DNA of 64,000 bases from Balaenoptera acutorostrata (GCF_949987535.1 NC_080081.1:64687603-64751602); one strand, 5' to 3'; positions 33,057-45,000 are shown, numbered from the stretch's first letter. Numbers and translations are program-made. The notes: generated by a model from the sequence alone, not told the origin.

Positions 33057-33308
33057 AGGATAGCAATTTGGATTGAGAGCATGGGCTTTAGAGTCAGACC
33101 TGGGTTCAATGTCACCACTAACTAGCTCTGTGGTATTGAATAATTAGCACACAAGCTTGTAATTACCGGGACCTTTGTTTCCTTATGTGCGAGATGGGCA
33201 TAGTAATAGAATTTATCTCAAAAGGTTGTGAGGATTAAGGGATGTAATTCATATAAAGATTGAGTAAAAAGCCTGATAGATTATAAACATTCAATAGATG
33301 TTATTAAG
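33057..33308 (+). repeat. MIR SINE, nearly full length
   Basis: From 'gagagcatgggctttagagtcagacctgggttcaatgtcaccactaactagctctgtgg' to 'gatgggcatagtaatagaatttatctcaaaaggttgtgaggattaaggg' and 'cattcaatagatgttatta', all MIR parts are in order. Confidence 0.85.
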
Positions 33309-33320
33309 AATCCATCCTTG

Positions 33321-33623
33321 TGGGCTTCCCTGGTGGCGCAGTGGTTGAGAGTCTGCCTGCCAATGCAGAGGACACGGGTTCGAGCCCTGGTCTGGGAAGA
33401 TCCCACGTGCCGCGGAGCAGCTGGGCCCGTGAGCCACAATTACTGAGCCTGTGCGTCTGGAGCCTGTGCTCCGCAACAAAAGAGGCCGCGACAGTGAGAG
33501 GCCGGCGCACGGCGATGAAGAGTGGCCCCCGCTTGCTACAACTAGAGAAAGCCCTTGCACAGAAACGAAGACCCAACACAGCCATAAATAAATAAATAAA
33601 CAAATACTTAAAAAAAAAAAAAA
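33321..33623 (+). mobile_element. CHR-type SINE, long form
   Basis: Near-consensus copy, head 'gggcttccctggtggcgcagtggttgagagtctgcctgcc' with B box 'ggttcgagccc'. The 15-bp duplication aagaatccatccttg lies at 33306-33320 and 33624-33638, overlapping the end of the MIR. Confidence 0.94.
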
Positions 33624-33734
33624 AAGAATCCATCCTTGAAAGGTAAAAGTTCAATATCGAATAATAGAGAATCATGGTGGATGTGGATTGTGCAAAATTG
33701 GAGAATTTTCACCAAATATGTATTATTAAAACTA

Positions 33735-34033
33735 GGGCTTCCCTGGTGGCACAGTGGTTGAGAATCTGCCTGCCAATGCAGGGGACGCGGGTTCGAGCCC
33801 TGGTCTGGGAAGATCCCACATGCCGTGGAGCAACTGGGCCCGTGAGCCACAACTACTGAGCCTGCGCATCTGGAGCCTGTGCTCCGCAGCAAGAGAGGCC
33901 CTGATAGTGAGAGGCCCGTGCACCGCAATGAAGAGTGGCCCCCGCTCGCCACAACTGGAGAAAGCCCTCGCACAGAAACGAAGACCCAACACAACTAAAA
34001 ATAAATAAATAAATAAATTAAAAAAAAAAAAAA
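33735..34033 (+). mobile_element. CHR-type SINE, long form
   Basis: Near-consensus copy only 110 bp after the previous one and in the same orientation, with (AAAT)n then poly-A tail. I could not see a clear duplication. The borders come from the head 'gggcttccctgg' and the tail. Confidence 0.9.
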
Positions 34034-36145
34034 CACGAAAGGGCACCCTGTTGGAAATTTAGAATGTGAAGAAAATAATTTTGGTGTAAATGAAAAAGTT
34101 TTGCTTTTGTGAATACAATCATTACTTGTGGAACTCATTATTCAGAGCCTTATAGACAAATATGTTTAATAAAGTTAAGAATAATTGAATTTCTGGATAA
34201 GTCCACACTGGATGATTGAGGAGGATGCTAGGGGTGTTTGGTGCATCTGAGAGAGCCTATTAGGATGCTGGGGACCTTTTAAATGTTCTCACTGGGGACT
34301 AATGGTCACATGCCTTGCGGGATGGGGAGGAGGGGTTTCCAAGCATTTTATCATGATTAGTTGCTTCCAAGATGACTTTTTTTCCCTTGTTACTCTATGA
34401 GTTTGTTCTTGTCTTTTATTCTAGCATAAATTGAAGCAATTCTCTTCTCACCGTAAATCAAAAGCACAAGGCAGAGACGGCAAAAGGCAGTGTTGGGTGG
34501 TAAAGAAAGCCAGATAGACCTGCCTGAATTAAATCCCAGCTCCTCCACTTACTAGCTGTGTGACTTCTCTCAGAGAGGTTAAAGTCATTTTTAAAATGTG
34601 TCATGGTTCTTGTAAGTATTATAAGTATTAAAGTACAGAAGGAGTTGTATGTAAAGCTTCTGGTGCATGGTAGGATTTTTAGATGTTAGAAAATGCCTTA
34701 ATTCAGTTGATTTCCAATTCAGAAATTTAGGAGATTTGGTTTTTGGTGGGGATTTTCTGTCCATAGTCTTAAGTATAGTGTCAGGCACATTATAAGCACT
34801 CAGTAACTAACTCTGCATTAACTTAATAATTCAAGAATTTATGTAACTCTTTGTATAGGTGGAGAAGAAATTGCCTAGGGGTAAAGTTGTTACTTTTATT
34901 GCTTATTTATCTTCAGTTATACACCCACGTCAGGTATTATTATTTGGTTGTTTGGGAAATAAGCACTTTGTAAATGGTAGCTACTATCACAATCCAGAAA
35001 CTGGATTCTAAAGCAACAGTGTAGGAAATGCACCTGTCACAAGGGAACTGTCATTTGACCTTTTGTTAACAAAATATATCTTGTTTATGTCAGCGGAGTA
35101 TGAACAAGGTCATAACATGCCTATAAATGCAGTATTGTAATAAGAGGGAACTGGAACCTCTTTCGTATTTAGAATCATTTTGGTTAAAAATTGCAAATGT
35201 AATAAATACAATTCACAGTATGCCACTGCATTTTCAGTTTTTTGATAAAATTATATATTTTATCTAATAAAATTGAGATATTTGCCAGCATTGTCACTCT
35301 TAATTTATGATTCACAGTACCTACCTGAATGACAAAGTAATAATTTTTCACCATTTAATTCTAGTGATTGTTAGTTTGTTTCCCATTGGATGGACAGGAT
35401 AATTTATCTTGCTCTAATATTCTGTGGCGGAAAGCAGTATCCCTGCAGTGTCAGTGATCACTTAATTCAGTGACTTCAACTATGTGAAATGTAACTAAAG
35501 ACCAGAAAATAAGCAAAAGTGACCTTTAGCAGCCAAAATGTGATATAGAAACCCTGCTCACTAAAATTTGTATATTTTCCTCCTAGACACACCCGTTAGA
35601 CACTTAAATACGCTGGTATTATACTGAAATGTACTTACTGAAATACCATATTTCATTGACTTGAAGATCCACATTTTTTTTAACCTTTAAATTTTTCTGA
35701 CGTCAGGATTTTAGTGGCTTCAAACAACAATTACTGTTTGCCCAAGGTCAGTGAGTTGGCCGGGGTGTCTGGTAGACCTGCCTGAACTTGTTTACTTGGT
35801 AGAAAGGCAGCAGCAAAAGAAAAGGGTAGCGCCGGTGTGCAAGCAGTTTTCTGGCTTCTGTCTGAGTCACTTTTGCTAATGTCCCATTAGCCAAAGCAAG
35901 TTGCAAGGCCAAGCCCAGAGTCAAGGAGTGGAGAAGTAGACTCTGCCTCTTGATGAGAGGGGCAGTCACATTGCAAAGTATGTCCACAGATACTGGGATA
36001 GGAGGGATTTCTGAGTGTATTTTTGCCAACCATCTACCATGATATTACAATGAAATCATAGTTTAATCAGTGTTTTATCTTTCTCGGTCATAAATAAAAT
36101 AATGTATCTATGATTGGTATCTTAGAGTTGATGAAATCGGGTATA
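34034..36145. other. Intron sequence with old-repeat traces
   Basis: Contains the MIR listed at 34485. The stretch 35705-36030 ('gcttcaaacaacaattactgtttgc..', 'aagcaagttgcaaggccaagcccagagtcaagg') belongs to an old mammalian repeat seen also near 45380; I do not name it. No exon is seen. Confidence 0.4.
34485..34640 (+). repeat. MIR SINE
   Basis: 'gacctgcctgaattaaatcccagctcctccacttactagctgtgtgacttctctcagagaggttaaagtc' matches MIR tRNA-related and core parts. Confidence 0.82.
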
Positions 36146-36149
36146 TATA

Positions 36150-37130
36150 TATTCAGTTTTTAATTAAAACAATACATGTTCAGTGTCAGAATTTAAAGTA
36201 ATATGTAAGTATATGAGTTGAAGTGCTTCCTCACTCTCTTTCCCCCACATTGCAGATCCTAGAGGCATCCTCCAAGGACAGTTCTGTGTACATCTTGTGT
36301 GGTGGCCTGAACCGTGGCCCCCCAAAGATGTCCCCATCCTAGCCTCCAGATCCAGAGAATATGTTACTTTATATGGTAAAAGGGACTTTGCAGATGTGAT
36401 TAAGGATCTTGGGATGGGGAGATATCCTGGATTATTGGGTCTTTAGAAGAGGGAGGCAGGAGGATTAGTCAGAGGAGGAGGCAATGTGAAGATGAAGGCA
36501 GAGATTAGACCGATGTGACCATAAGTCAAGGAATGCTGGCAGCCTCTAGAAGCCGGAAGAGACAAGATTCTGCCCTGGGACCTCCAGAAGGAACCAGCTA
36601 TGCTGACACCTTGATTTTAGCCCCTTAATTTAGACTCATTTGGACTTCTGACCTCCAGAACTGAAAGAGAATACATTTGTGTTGATTTAAACCACTAAGT
36701 TTGTTGTTAAGTAGTTTGTTACAGCAGCAAATGGAAGTGTGTATTTATTTAATTTTTTACTTTTAAAGAAATACTTGGTTAGGAATTCAAATAAAATCAA
36801 AGGGTACAAAGTAAAATCCCCTATTTTTTCTCATCAGCTCTTCCTATAGTTGCTTATGCATTTATAAGACTTCAGGATTAGTCACATTCATTCTCTCCTT
36901 TTTATACAAATAAGGTCATATCAGACATGCATATTTCATTGTGCAACTTGCTTATTTAAATATGGTCTGGGACATATTTTCATATCAGAATAAGGTGATC
37001 TGCCTCATTCAGTACCATAATTTATTTTACCATTCCCCTGTTATAGAACACTTATGTTTTCCTTTCTTTTCTTCTGTTACAAACAGTGCTGAAATGAAGG
37101 GTCTTCTGCAAATCTCATTGGCTGTCACCT
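36150..37130 (-). mobile_element. Old L1 (L1M-like), antisense, split by an LTR
   Basis: Antisense text resumes after the LTR: 'aagggtacaaagtaaaatcccc', 'aaataaggtcatatcagacatgcatatttcattgtgcaacttgc', 'cattcagtaccataatttattttaccattcccctgttatagaacacttatg', 'tgttacaaacagtgctgaaatgaa'. An MLT1-like LTR (36298-36735) sits within. A further antisense L1-like piece lies at 37270-37440. Confidence 0.72.
36298..36735 (+). mobile_element. MaLR (MLT1-like) solo LTR
   Basis: The order of phrases is typical: 'ggcctgaaccgtggccccccaaagatgtccccatcct', 'ggtaaaagggactttgcagatgtgattaaggatcttgggatgggg', 'gcagcctctagaagccgg', 'cctccagaaggaaccagctatgctgacaccttgattttag', 'gtgttgatttaaaccactaagtttg', 'gtttgttacagcagcaaatgg'. 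It is a non-coding remnant of an ERVL-related retrotransposon. No internal genes flank it. Confidence 0.88.
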
Positions 37131-37169
37131 AAAAATATAATTGCAAGCAATTGAATTACTACTTGAATG

Positions 37170-37201
37170 AATGTCGCTGTGTGTGTGTGTGTGTGTGTGT
37201 C
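37170..37201 (+). repeat. (TG)n microsatellite
   Basis: About 14 uninterrupted TG units within 'cgctgtgtgtgtgtgtgtgt'. It is likely polymorphic in length. Confidence 0.9.
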
Positions 37202-37512
37202 TGTTTATGCAAGTGTGCGCTGGAATAAGGGTGGGGAAACGTATCTTCCCATTCGACTTTTTACGTATGTGCTATTTTAATGCTTTTTTTAAGTTATGAA
37301 AAGCACCTAAAACATAAATGTATAGTTAAGTGCGCTATTGGAAAGGAAACACCCATGTCAGGAAATTGAACAGTGTTGGCCCCTCAGAAGGACCTTGTGT
37401 GCCCTTTCCTGATTACAGCCCCCAGAGGTAAACAGTATTCTGGCTTAATTATTTACCACTGTTAAGTAGAACTCTAACAAACTTGGTCATCTGGCCCTCA
37501 GAATATTAGGAT

Positions 37513-37630
37513 CGTGATATGAAAAAAGGAGATATATATATATATATACTTGTATACTTGAAACTAACTGTATACTGTATACTTGAAACTAACACAACCT
37601 TGTAAATTAACTGTACGTCAATTTAAAAAA
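37513..37630 (+). mobile_element. Short 5'-truncated L1 3' end
   Basis: 'tgtatacttgaaactaacacaaccttgtaaattaactgtacgtcaatttaaaaaaa' is the last part of the L1 3' UTR. A duplication, gaatattaggat, lies just before (about 37501-37512) and after (37632-37643). A 'gtatacttgaaactaac' phrase is doubled inside, and (TA)n lies at about 37533-37547. Confidence 0.85.
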
Positions 37631-37643
37631 AGAATATTAGGAT

Positions 37644-37996
37644 TATGAAAAGAGCTAATTAAGGTTTTCATAATAATATGATAACGAATTGACAGTTGAC
37701 CTTGGAAAAATTATAGAAAGTGGATATAAGAACTAAAAGCAAAGTTGAGAGTTTGGGACATTTAGTGTTAGAACAAGCAGTTCTCTGTGTCGGACTGTAG
37801 CTCCTGGGACAGCTATATTTAAGGCATCAAAAAAAAAAGGTTAATTTATGTTTAAGAACAGATGAAAATATTTTAGAAAGAATACCATAAAGGTGATTAA
37901 AAGAAAAAAAAAATAGAATTTGAAAAGCTAACTGCCTGTTACCTTGAAAATTCACTCCGAGAGGTTGCCTCAGTGTGCTGAGATGTCAAATCTATG
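37644..37996. other. Intron sequence, nothing recognised
   Basis: AT-rich with several A runs. No exon or repeat family is recognised. Confidence 0.4.
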
Positions 37997-38222
37997 CATC
38001 CATTATATGGTGCATTTGGCGACCTGATCTTCATTTTTAAAAACTGAATTGATTCTAAGGGAAGTTCCTAGGAGACTTGATTTAGAGCAAGCCCTGAAGG
38101 TCTAGTTCTCATCCATTATGTGGTGCATTTGGCCACCTGATCTTCATTTTTAAAAACTGAATTGATTCTAAAGGAAGTTCCTAGGAGACTTGATTTAGAG
38201 CAAGCCCTGAAGGTCTAGTTCT
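37997..38222 (+). repeat. 113-bp tandem duplication
   Basis: Unit 1 is 37997-38109 and unit 2 is 38110-38222. Both begin 'catccattat' and end 'aaggtctagttct'. They differ at three positions (atatgg/gtgtgg region, ggcgacc/ggccacc, aaggga/aaagga), so they are about 97 percent identical. The unit matches no mobile element I know. Confidence 0.95.
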
Positions 38223-39186
38223 TCCTCTATTCTGTTTTGTAAACTCCCCAAAGGAATCCTTTCTGATCAGTGCTGATTAGTCAAAGGTGGAATGGAATCT
38301 TAGGCACATGTAATTCTTGTCTTTTTTTTTCTGACCTATACCCAAGCCCAGAGGGTAGCACTAAAAATTGCAAAGACAAGTTTCTACCGTCAGAAAGCCT
38401 TGACTAGGTTCTGTGGTTGTGGTGGTGAATGCATGGAGATAGAGATGCGCAGACAGAAAGGTAACATCCCTCATCTCTCATCTCAACAGCTGATAGCTGT
38501 GAATGTCCTGAGTTGCATTCAGAGTTGTATCATCTTGGCTGTGTTGCTCTCAAACTTATTTGGCTTTCTTTGGCCAAATAGCCAACTAGCTAATACCTTC
38601 CACTGATAATTTTTATGGATATAAAGTTTCAGGGATTTCAGAAGTAAGAGGAAAGTTAAAACTGAAAACTTAAGGGAAGAGTAGTTAGAGTTTGTCATTT
38701 GGTTGTCACTGCGTATGTTGCAAATGCAAAGGGAGTGGGGGAGTGGCTTTGTAACACAAAGCAATGCTTTCACACTGTCCTCTGCTTAGAAACAGATAAT
38801 AGGAAATCATGTATCTCTCTGAATAAAAAGAGAAAAGTTGGTGTAGGCTTGGGTAAAGATCTCTAAAGGAGTTAGGTAAAATGCATCCTTAAAAAGCTCT
38901 GCTGAACACTCATTTGTTTAGGAAATAATTTCTTTTCCCCCTCAAAAAATGTGCATAAGTATTATATACTTATTGCATGAAATTACTAGAGAAAAGTTCT
39001 TTTAACTGGACTTTCGATGAATACTTGCTTAAGTACGTAAGTTTCATTCCCTTTTCTGATTTGTGTGACTCCTTGGTATCATATAACTCTGCTTTTGTGA
39101 ATATGAACAGTTAGGCAACCAGATCCTCTTTGCATCCAATAATATTAGTTATCTTGTTTGGTAAGGATTGGTGTGAATGTAAAATT
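38223..39186. other. Intron sequence, nothing recognised
   Basis: No exon or classifiable repeat is seen. Confidence 0.4.
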
Positions 39187-39188
39187 TA

Positions 39189-39492
39189 CAGTTGTCCCTC
39201 AGTGTTCAAGGGGGATTGGTTCCAGGACCCTAGAGGATACAAAAATCTACGGATGCTCAAGTCCCTTATATGACATGGCCTAGTATTTGCATATAACCCA
39301 CACAAATCCTCCTGTGCACTTTAAATCATCCCGATTACTTATAATACCTAATACAATGTAAGTGCTATGTGAATAGTTGCTGGTGCTTGGCGAATTCAAG
39401 TTTTGCTTTTTGGAACTTTCTGGAATTTTTTTGCAATCCAAGGTTGGTTGAAATCCATGAGTGTGGAACCCACAGATATGGAAGGCCAACTG
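39189..39492 (-). mobile_element. Tigger-type (MER2-like) DNA transposon, complete nonautonomous copy
   Basis: Inverted termini CAGTTGTCCCTCAGT and ...GGAAGGCCAACTG are flanked by TA at 39187-39188 and 39493-39494, the TcMar duplication. Internal 'ggttccaggaccc', 'ggatgctcaagtccctta' and 'ttgcatataaccca' match the family as I remember it. The length is 304 bp and it has no transposase. The strand is by convention only. Confidence 0.88.
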
Positions 39493-39825
39493 TACTTGTA
39501 AGATTCCCGGTAAAATATATAATGTCAAATCTGCCATTAACAGACGACCATCATGGAAAACATCCGTTGTAGGTTTGCTCTTAGGATTCTTTGGTTATCT
39601 GTATTTGATTGTTTTTATTCTATAGATATTGATGCTATTTTAGCTCTACCCTTTCCAAGTATCATCTTTAGAAATGATAGCTGAAATGTGGTTCTGCTTT
39701 TTGGCCTTCATCCAGAATTGGGGGTTGCGGGGGAAGCAACAAAGAGGAATCTGGTTAACTTATCCTTTGTTCTAATGATGAGAGCCTGTCAATTTCTTTT
39801 CCCCCCTAGATTCATGATTTTATTT

Positions 39826-40206
39826 ATTTATTAAAAAAAATAATATCAGAGAGTGATAATTTTTCTTTTAAATTTATTTTATTGTATTTGGTTTTGGCTG
39901 CGTTGGGTCTTTGTTGCCGCGCGGGGGTTTTCTCCAGTTGAGGAGAGCGGGGGCTACTCTTCGTTGCGGTGCACAGGCTTCTCATTGAGGTGGCTTCTCT
40001 TGTTGTGGAGCATGGGGTCTAGGCATGCAGGCTTCAGTAGTTGCAGCACTTGGGCTCAGTAGTCGTGGCTCGCGGGCTGTAGAGCACAGGCTCAGTAGTT
40101 GTGGCACACGGGCTTAGTTGCTCCTCAGCATGTGGGATCTTCCCGGACCAGGGCTCGAACCCGTGTCCCCTGCATTGGCAGGCAGATTCTTAACCAGGGA
40201 AGTCCC
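39826..40206 (-). mobile_element. CHR-type SINE, long form, with A-box deletion
   Basis: Reverse copy with the duplication catgattttattt at 39813-39825 and 40207-40219. Near the head it reads 'ttcttaaccagggaagtcc' where other copies have 'cttaaccactgcgccaccagggaagtcc'. The lost bases lie between two 'acca' repeats and remove part of the A-box region. Confidence 0.93.
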
Positions 40207-40379
40207 CATGATTTTATTTTTGAGTGGCATGGGAAAGTAGGAGAAGTCAACAAAAACCAAAGTTATTGTAAGTAACTTAAAATTACCCATGCTCTGATAA
40301 TTTCATATGTTGGTGATTAAGAATGCTTGTCTTCAAAAATACTTATGCAGTTAAGTATCAGCAAGGTAGGAATTTTGCT

Positions 40380-40455
40380 TTGTTTGCTGTGTTATCCCCA
40401 GTGCTTAGGATAGTGCCTGGTACATAGTGGGTGCTCAGAAAATACCGCTGAATAT
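40380..40455 (+). repeat. L2 LINE 3' end
   Basis: 'ttatccccagtgcttaggatagtgcctggtacatagtgggtgctcagaaaatacc' is the typical L2 3' terminus. Confidence 0.8.
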
Positions 40456-43400
40456 AGAGTAGAAGTATATATTGGCTGTAAAACCTATTGCTGATGCTTC
40501 ATATTGTCAATCCGTGTGTATTTGAAAAATGCGTATATTCATAGTAGTTCAAGACCTCACATTTTATTATTTGAATGGTGGTCATTATAGTTTGCTGTTT
40601 AATGACTTTTTAAAAAAGAATATCCTTTATTTTCAATGAATCTATCTCATCATTTGAGATTTTGGGGAACTCTGCTTCCTCAGTACACAACATTCTCCTT
40701 GAATGAATAATAGTCTCTTACATCTGTAAAGCATGTTATACTTGACAGTTTTTTCATGCTTTATCACATGATCCTCACTGCAGTACTGTGAAGTAAGGGG
40801 TTCCCAACACTTGATTATCTGTCTGGTTGTCTACTTCATTCTTTCTTGCTGGCTGAACCCCAGTTTTGTTCAGGTGTCCATCCCTACCCAACATGACATC
40901 AGAACTAAATTCTGATTAGTCTAAGCCTGTTATGGTAAGTTCCTTCCCTTTGCCATGGATTGGTTTAGGAATAGGCATGTGACCCATTTCTGGCCAACGA
41001 TGTGAGAGGGGAGGTCAGCTGGGAGTAAGGGAGGGAGGTACATCTAGGAAAAGTCCCCTCCCTTTTCCCAGACACACAAGGAAGAAACAAGCTCTGTTTT
41101 TCTGCTGCCTGCTGTCAGGACTGGATGTGACCACCTGGAGCTGCTATAGCAGTTTCATGACCATAAGGAGAGGTAGCCCGAAAATAAGTCGGCATGTTGA
41201 ATATGGTGGAAGAAAAAGATGGAAAGAACCAGCTACCAAATGAACCAGCCCTGGAGTTGCCCTGCCGATTGACTTCTTGTTACCAGAGAATAAATTTTCC
41301 TTATTCCAGTTGAGAACATCCTAACTGATATTGGTATCCTTATTGCCCTTTTATAGGCAAGGAAACTGAGACTCACAGGTCTTTAAATAGAATAATCATC
41401 ATTAGAGGGTGACTTCACCAGGAGAATTGAAACACATATTCTGGTTCCTCATCTAGTGCTCTTCCTGTTCCACTGTGTAGCTTCTCTATAAACAGCCCTG
41501 CCTCCCTGCTTGGGAGGGAACTGGATTACCAAATTTAGCTATTTGTGTTTGAAATGCATTTTAGATAGTTCCTAATTATTTTGTGGCTGATTACCTGTGA
41601 CAAATACTGCTTTGAAATTCTCACTGATATTGTTATCTACCTTCTTACCTTGGCTGACATAAATTGGAACTTTATTTACAAATTAACTTTTACAATTAAA
41701 GTAAAAAAAAAATTTTTTTTTAACTACCTTGGGAATATACATTTCAAAAAGTTTGTTACACTCTGCCTAAGTTTGTAGATATATATTTTTAAAATGGTGT
41801 TAAATTCTGAGAAGTGGTATGGCTCATTTGTAAAGGAATTAAAATAATAACTGACTAACCTATTGGACTGAATGGGAGTATGGGCTACATGTCTGTCTTT
41901 GGAAGCTGTACTGACATTTGTTAATATGGAAAGGTATGGTTGATCATATACATGATTTTCTTTGCACTGCCATTTACAGAATGTCCTTTGACTTTCTTGT
42001 CTGCATTCCACTCCGCGCCTCTCATCTTCCTTCCCCCTTACAGGTTGAGGGTAGAGAGACTGATCAGTGGCCTGCGGTCCATGCCTTTTTATTGCAGAGC
42101 CAAACCAGGACAGTATTCAGTCGGAGGAAAGGAGTTTATTCATAGTTGAAGAATTCAGTTAAAAAATATTTAATGCCATGTGAAAGACACTTTGATGGAA
42201 GAGGGTTGGGTATTTTTTTTTAAAGAAAATTATTCTTGGTGGAAGCAGTGACTGAGTCCCCCACCTCCTGGAGATTACAGTGTGTGTCTCCTTCCTCCCC
42301 TTCTTTCTCAGGCTGAAGCAGCGGCCATGTTGGCGAGGACCTCTGTCAGGGGGCAGAACCTGCTTTTCTCTTGGCCCTTTTGCTCCTTCCTCGGGTTGGA
42401 GGGCTGTCCAGCTGAAGTGAGAGGACTAAAAATAGCTCTTTAGCAAAGTGGCTAAATAGTTCCCTCAGCTTGTTCTTTTCCTTCCTAATCTAGTGAAATA
42501 CTTTGAAGAATCTGATCTTGGACAGTGGTGGAGCTTTCACTGGGCACCTTCTAGAATATTTTCTTAATTCTTAATTTTATTTAAAACTACAAGTGAGCCC
42601 AAATTCTTGGGAGTTGATTAATGACAAAAATTAAAATTCAGTTTTGTATAATCAGTAAGAATATCCTCAGTGTGTGATTCCCCCCCCCCACTGGAAATTT
42701 TTTTTAAATTTCACAACTAAAATGAGCTTGTGTGGTGTCCTGATAAGGGTAATTTAGCACCAGAATTAACACAGGTGACACCATATGTTGCTGATTGCTG
42801 ACTTCTCCTTAAGGGTCCTCTTGGATTTCTATTCAAAGAGCTTAATGATTTGATTTCCTCTTTTAAAATTAAATAAATCCGTGAATGGAGAACTTTCCCT
42901 TCAAACCAGCATAGCTGTTCTTCAGGAGACCATCTTGAGCCACAAAAATGGAGAGTATTTTAAGATCTATAGGAAGATATTTCGGTTCACCATGACATGC
43001 AGTTTAGATATTACATTCTGCTGCAATTAACAGAAAACCTGACTGATAAATAATGTCTCACACAAGTAAGGGGGTTATTTTCCTCTTGTATTAAGAAGTC
43101 CAGAAGTGGGCATTCCAGGATTGGTCAAAGCCATCAAAGACACAAACTGCTTCTGCCTTTGCATTTGGCCATCTTTAGTGATCTTGTCACTTCGAAGTCT
43201 CAAGATGGCTGCTCTCCAGCCAGCATTGCATCTGCCTTCCAGGCAAGAAGGAGGAGGAGGGCAGATGGCAAAAAGACATGTACCAGCTGTGCCTGTTCTC
43301 TTTCAAAGAGCTTCCTGGAAGGTCAGTTCAGTGACTTTTGCTTGCATCTCATTAACCAGAACTGTGTTATGCTGCCACCCCCAGCTGTACACGAGGCTGG

Positions 43401-43625
43401 GAAATGCAGTTGTTTTGGTGGGGCATGTCGACACCCTGAATACAGTTGGAATTCTGATGGAAAATATTTTGAGAAGAATTATGTGCCTCTTGTCTCTAAA
43501 CTAATGGAACTCAGGAGTAATAAAATTAATGAACATTAATTGAAAGCCTACTGCAACCTGGATCCTGTGCTGGTTGCTTCTGGGTGCATTATTTTTTTTA
43601 AGTTTCATCACTCAGAGAGGTAGGT
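40456..43625. other. Intron sequence with several old-repeat remains
   Basis: About 40795-41325 looks like an old LTR-type repeat ('ggaataggcatgtgacccatttctggccaacgatgtgag', ending 'gagaataaattttccttattccagttgagaacatcctaactgata'). About 43010-43500 looks like another ancient mammalian repeat of unknown name, which accounts for the 126- and 132-codon open frames there. A C-run lies at 42682-42690. No exon is supported. Confidence 0.45.
41330..41500 (-). repeat. MIR SINE fragment, antisense
   Basis: 'ttataggcaaggaaactgagactcacaggtctttaaatag' followed by 'ctggttcctcatctagtgctcttcctgttccactgtg' fits the reverse complement of MIR. Confidence 0.65.
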
Positions 43626-43640
43626 CATATATACATTTAT

Positions 43641-43789
43641 TTATTTATTTTAAAATATTTTATTTTATTTATTTATTTTTTTGGCCACACCACTCGGCAT
43701 GCGGGATCTGAGTTTCCCGACCACGATCGAACCTGTGCCCCCTGCAGTGGAAGCGCAGAGTCCTAACCACTGGACCACCAGGGAATTCC
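43641..43789 (-). mobile_element. CHR-type SINE, short form, reverse
   Basis: 'ttttggccacaccactcggcatgcgggatctgagtttcccgaccacgatcgaacctgtgccccctgcagtgg' to 'ggaccaccagggaattcc'. The duplication catatatacatttat lies at 43626-43640 and 43790-43804. Confidence 0.92.
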
Positions 43790-44004
43790 CATATATACAT
43801 TTATATAAAAGACTAAAATAAGTTCAAGGTGGATTTAAAGAGCTAAAAAAGCAGGATTAATTTATTTGTGGAAATATTCTTGTAGTTAACCTATTAAGCT
43901 TGGAATTAATTTAAAGGACTATATCTTGAAACCCAGATATTATAATGGGAAATTTTGACAAATTTAGTTATATTAACTTAAAAGAAATCAATGTGTTGAA
44001 CCCC

Positions 44005-44800
44005 AGCATTCATAAATGGAGGCTTGGAGAAAATATTTGCAATATAGATTAAAATGTCTTAATATTCATAATAAAAAGCTTCTACAAGTAAATAATAAAA
44101 AACTTACCTTATTAAAAAATGAAAAATATGGAAAAGCAGCCATTTCTCTGAAGCAAATAAACAGTCCAGAAAAGTTGGAAAAAAGCAATGCAAATTAAAA
44201 GAAATACCGAAACACCGTGTTTTGATTCCTAGCTTGACAAATATTTTATAAAATTGATAATATCCAGTTTTGTAAGATTCTAGGGAGAAAAGTTACTTTT
44301 ATATACTATTGGCAGCACTGTTAGATTGATACCATCATTTTGGAGAGCAGTTTGGCAATACCTGTCAAAATGTGAAATGTTTGTACCCTTTGACTCAGCA
44401 GGCCCCTTCTTGGGATAAATTTTACAGAAAAAAGTGGCCTGATTTTACAAAGATGTTTATTGTAGCATTGCAATTAAATACAAACGTGGAATGAGCCAAA
44501 ATATCCATCAGTAGGGACGTGGTTAAATAAATTATGTGATGTCCATACAATGCAATTGTTAACTGGAAAGCTGTCTATGGACTGTTAAGTAGACAAGTAA
44601 TAAAGTAACATGTATACTATTTTTGTGATACCTCTGCCTCGTAAGAAAGGAATCTATGTATGCATATAAAACAATTGGAGTGAGAGGTCTGACTATTTTT
44701 CAGTTTTTATATGTAGGTATTATTTGAATTTTTTGCACGGACGAATTACTTTTGTGTGTGTGTATGTTTTGCAAGGATGAATTACCTTTTTTAAAAACTA
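44005..44800 (+). mobile_element. Old L1 (L1M-like), sense, ORF2 end and 3' UTR
   Basis: Sense-strand ORF2 end: 'gaaaatatttgcaatatagat', 'agcagtttggcaatacctgtcaaaatgtgaaatgtttgtaccctttgactcagcaggcccc', 'aagatgtttattgtagcattgcaa', 'ccaaaatatccatcagtagggacgtggttaaataaattatgtgatgtccatacaatgcaat'. It carries stops and frameshifts and is ancient. Confidence 0.82.
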
Positions 44801-45000
44801 GTAATGGTAATGACTTTTTAAAGCAGAATTAAAAAAATAAAGGAATGTATACATTTTTAATTCTATAAAAATGCTAATAGTGATTTTTATGACTTGTTTT
44901 CTGGGAGTTGTCGGGGAGCAGAGGGGCGCAGATGATGTGGTGGGGAGAAAACAGCCTGGATTAATGAACAACATGAATGACAGAATATTGGAGAAGAAAT

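Noticed and set aside
37170..37201. Regular short repeats as a possible CRISPR-like array
   Set aside because: It is a simple TG microsatellite. There are no spaced repeats, and the genome is mammalian.
43106..43539. Overlapping 132- and 126-codon frames, one with Cys-rich segments
   Set aside because: The DNA reads as an old interspersed repeat, and the two frames overlap without conserved motifs or splice sites.
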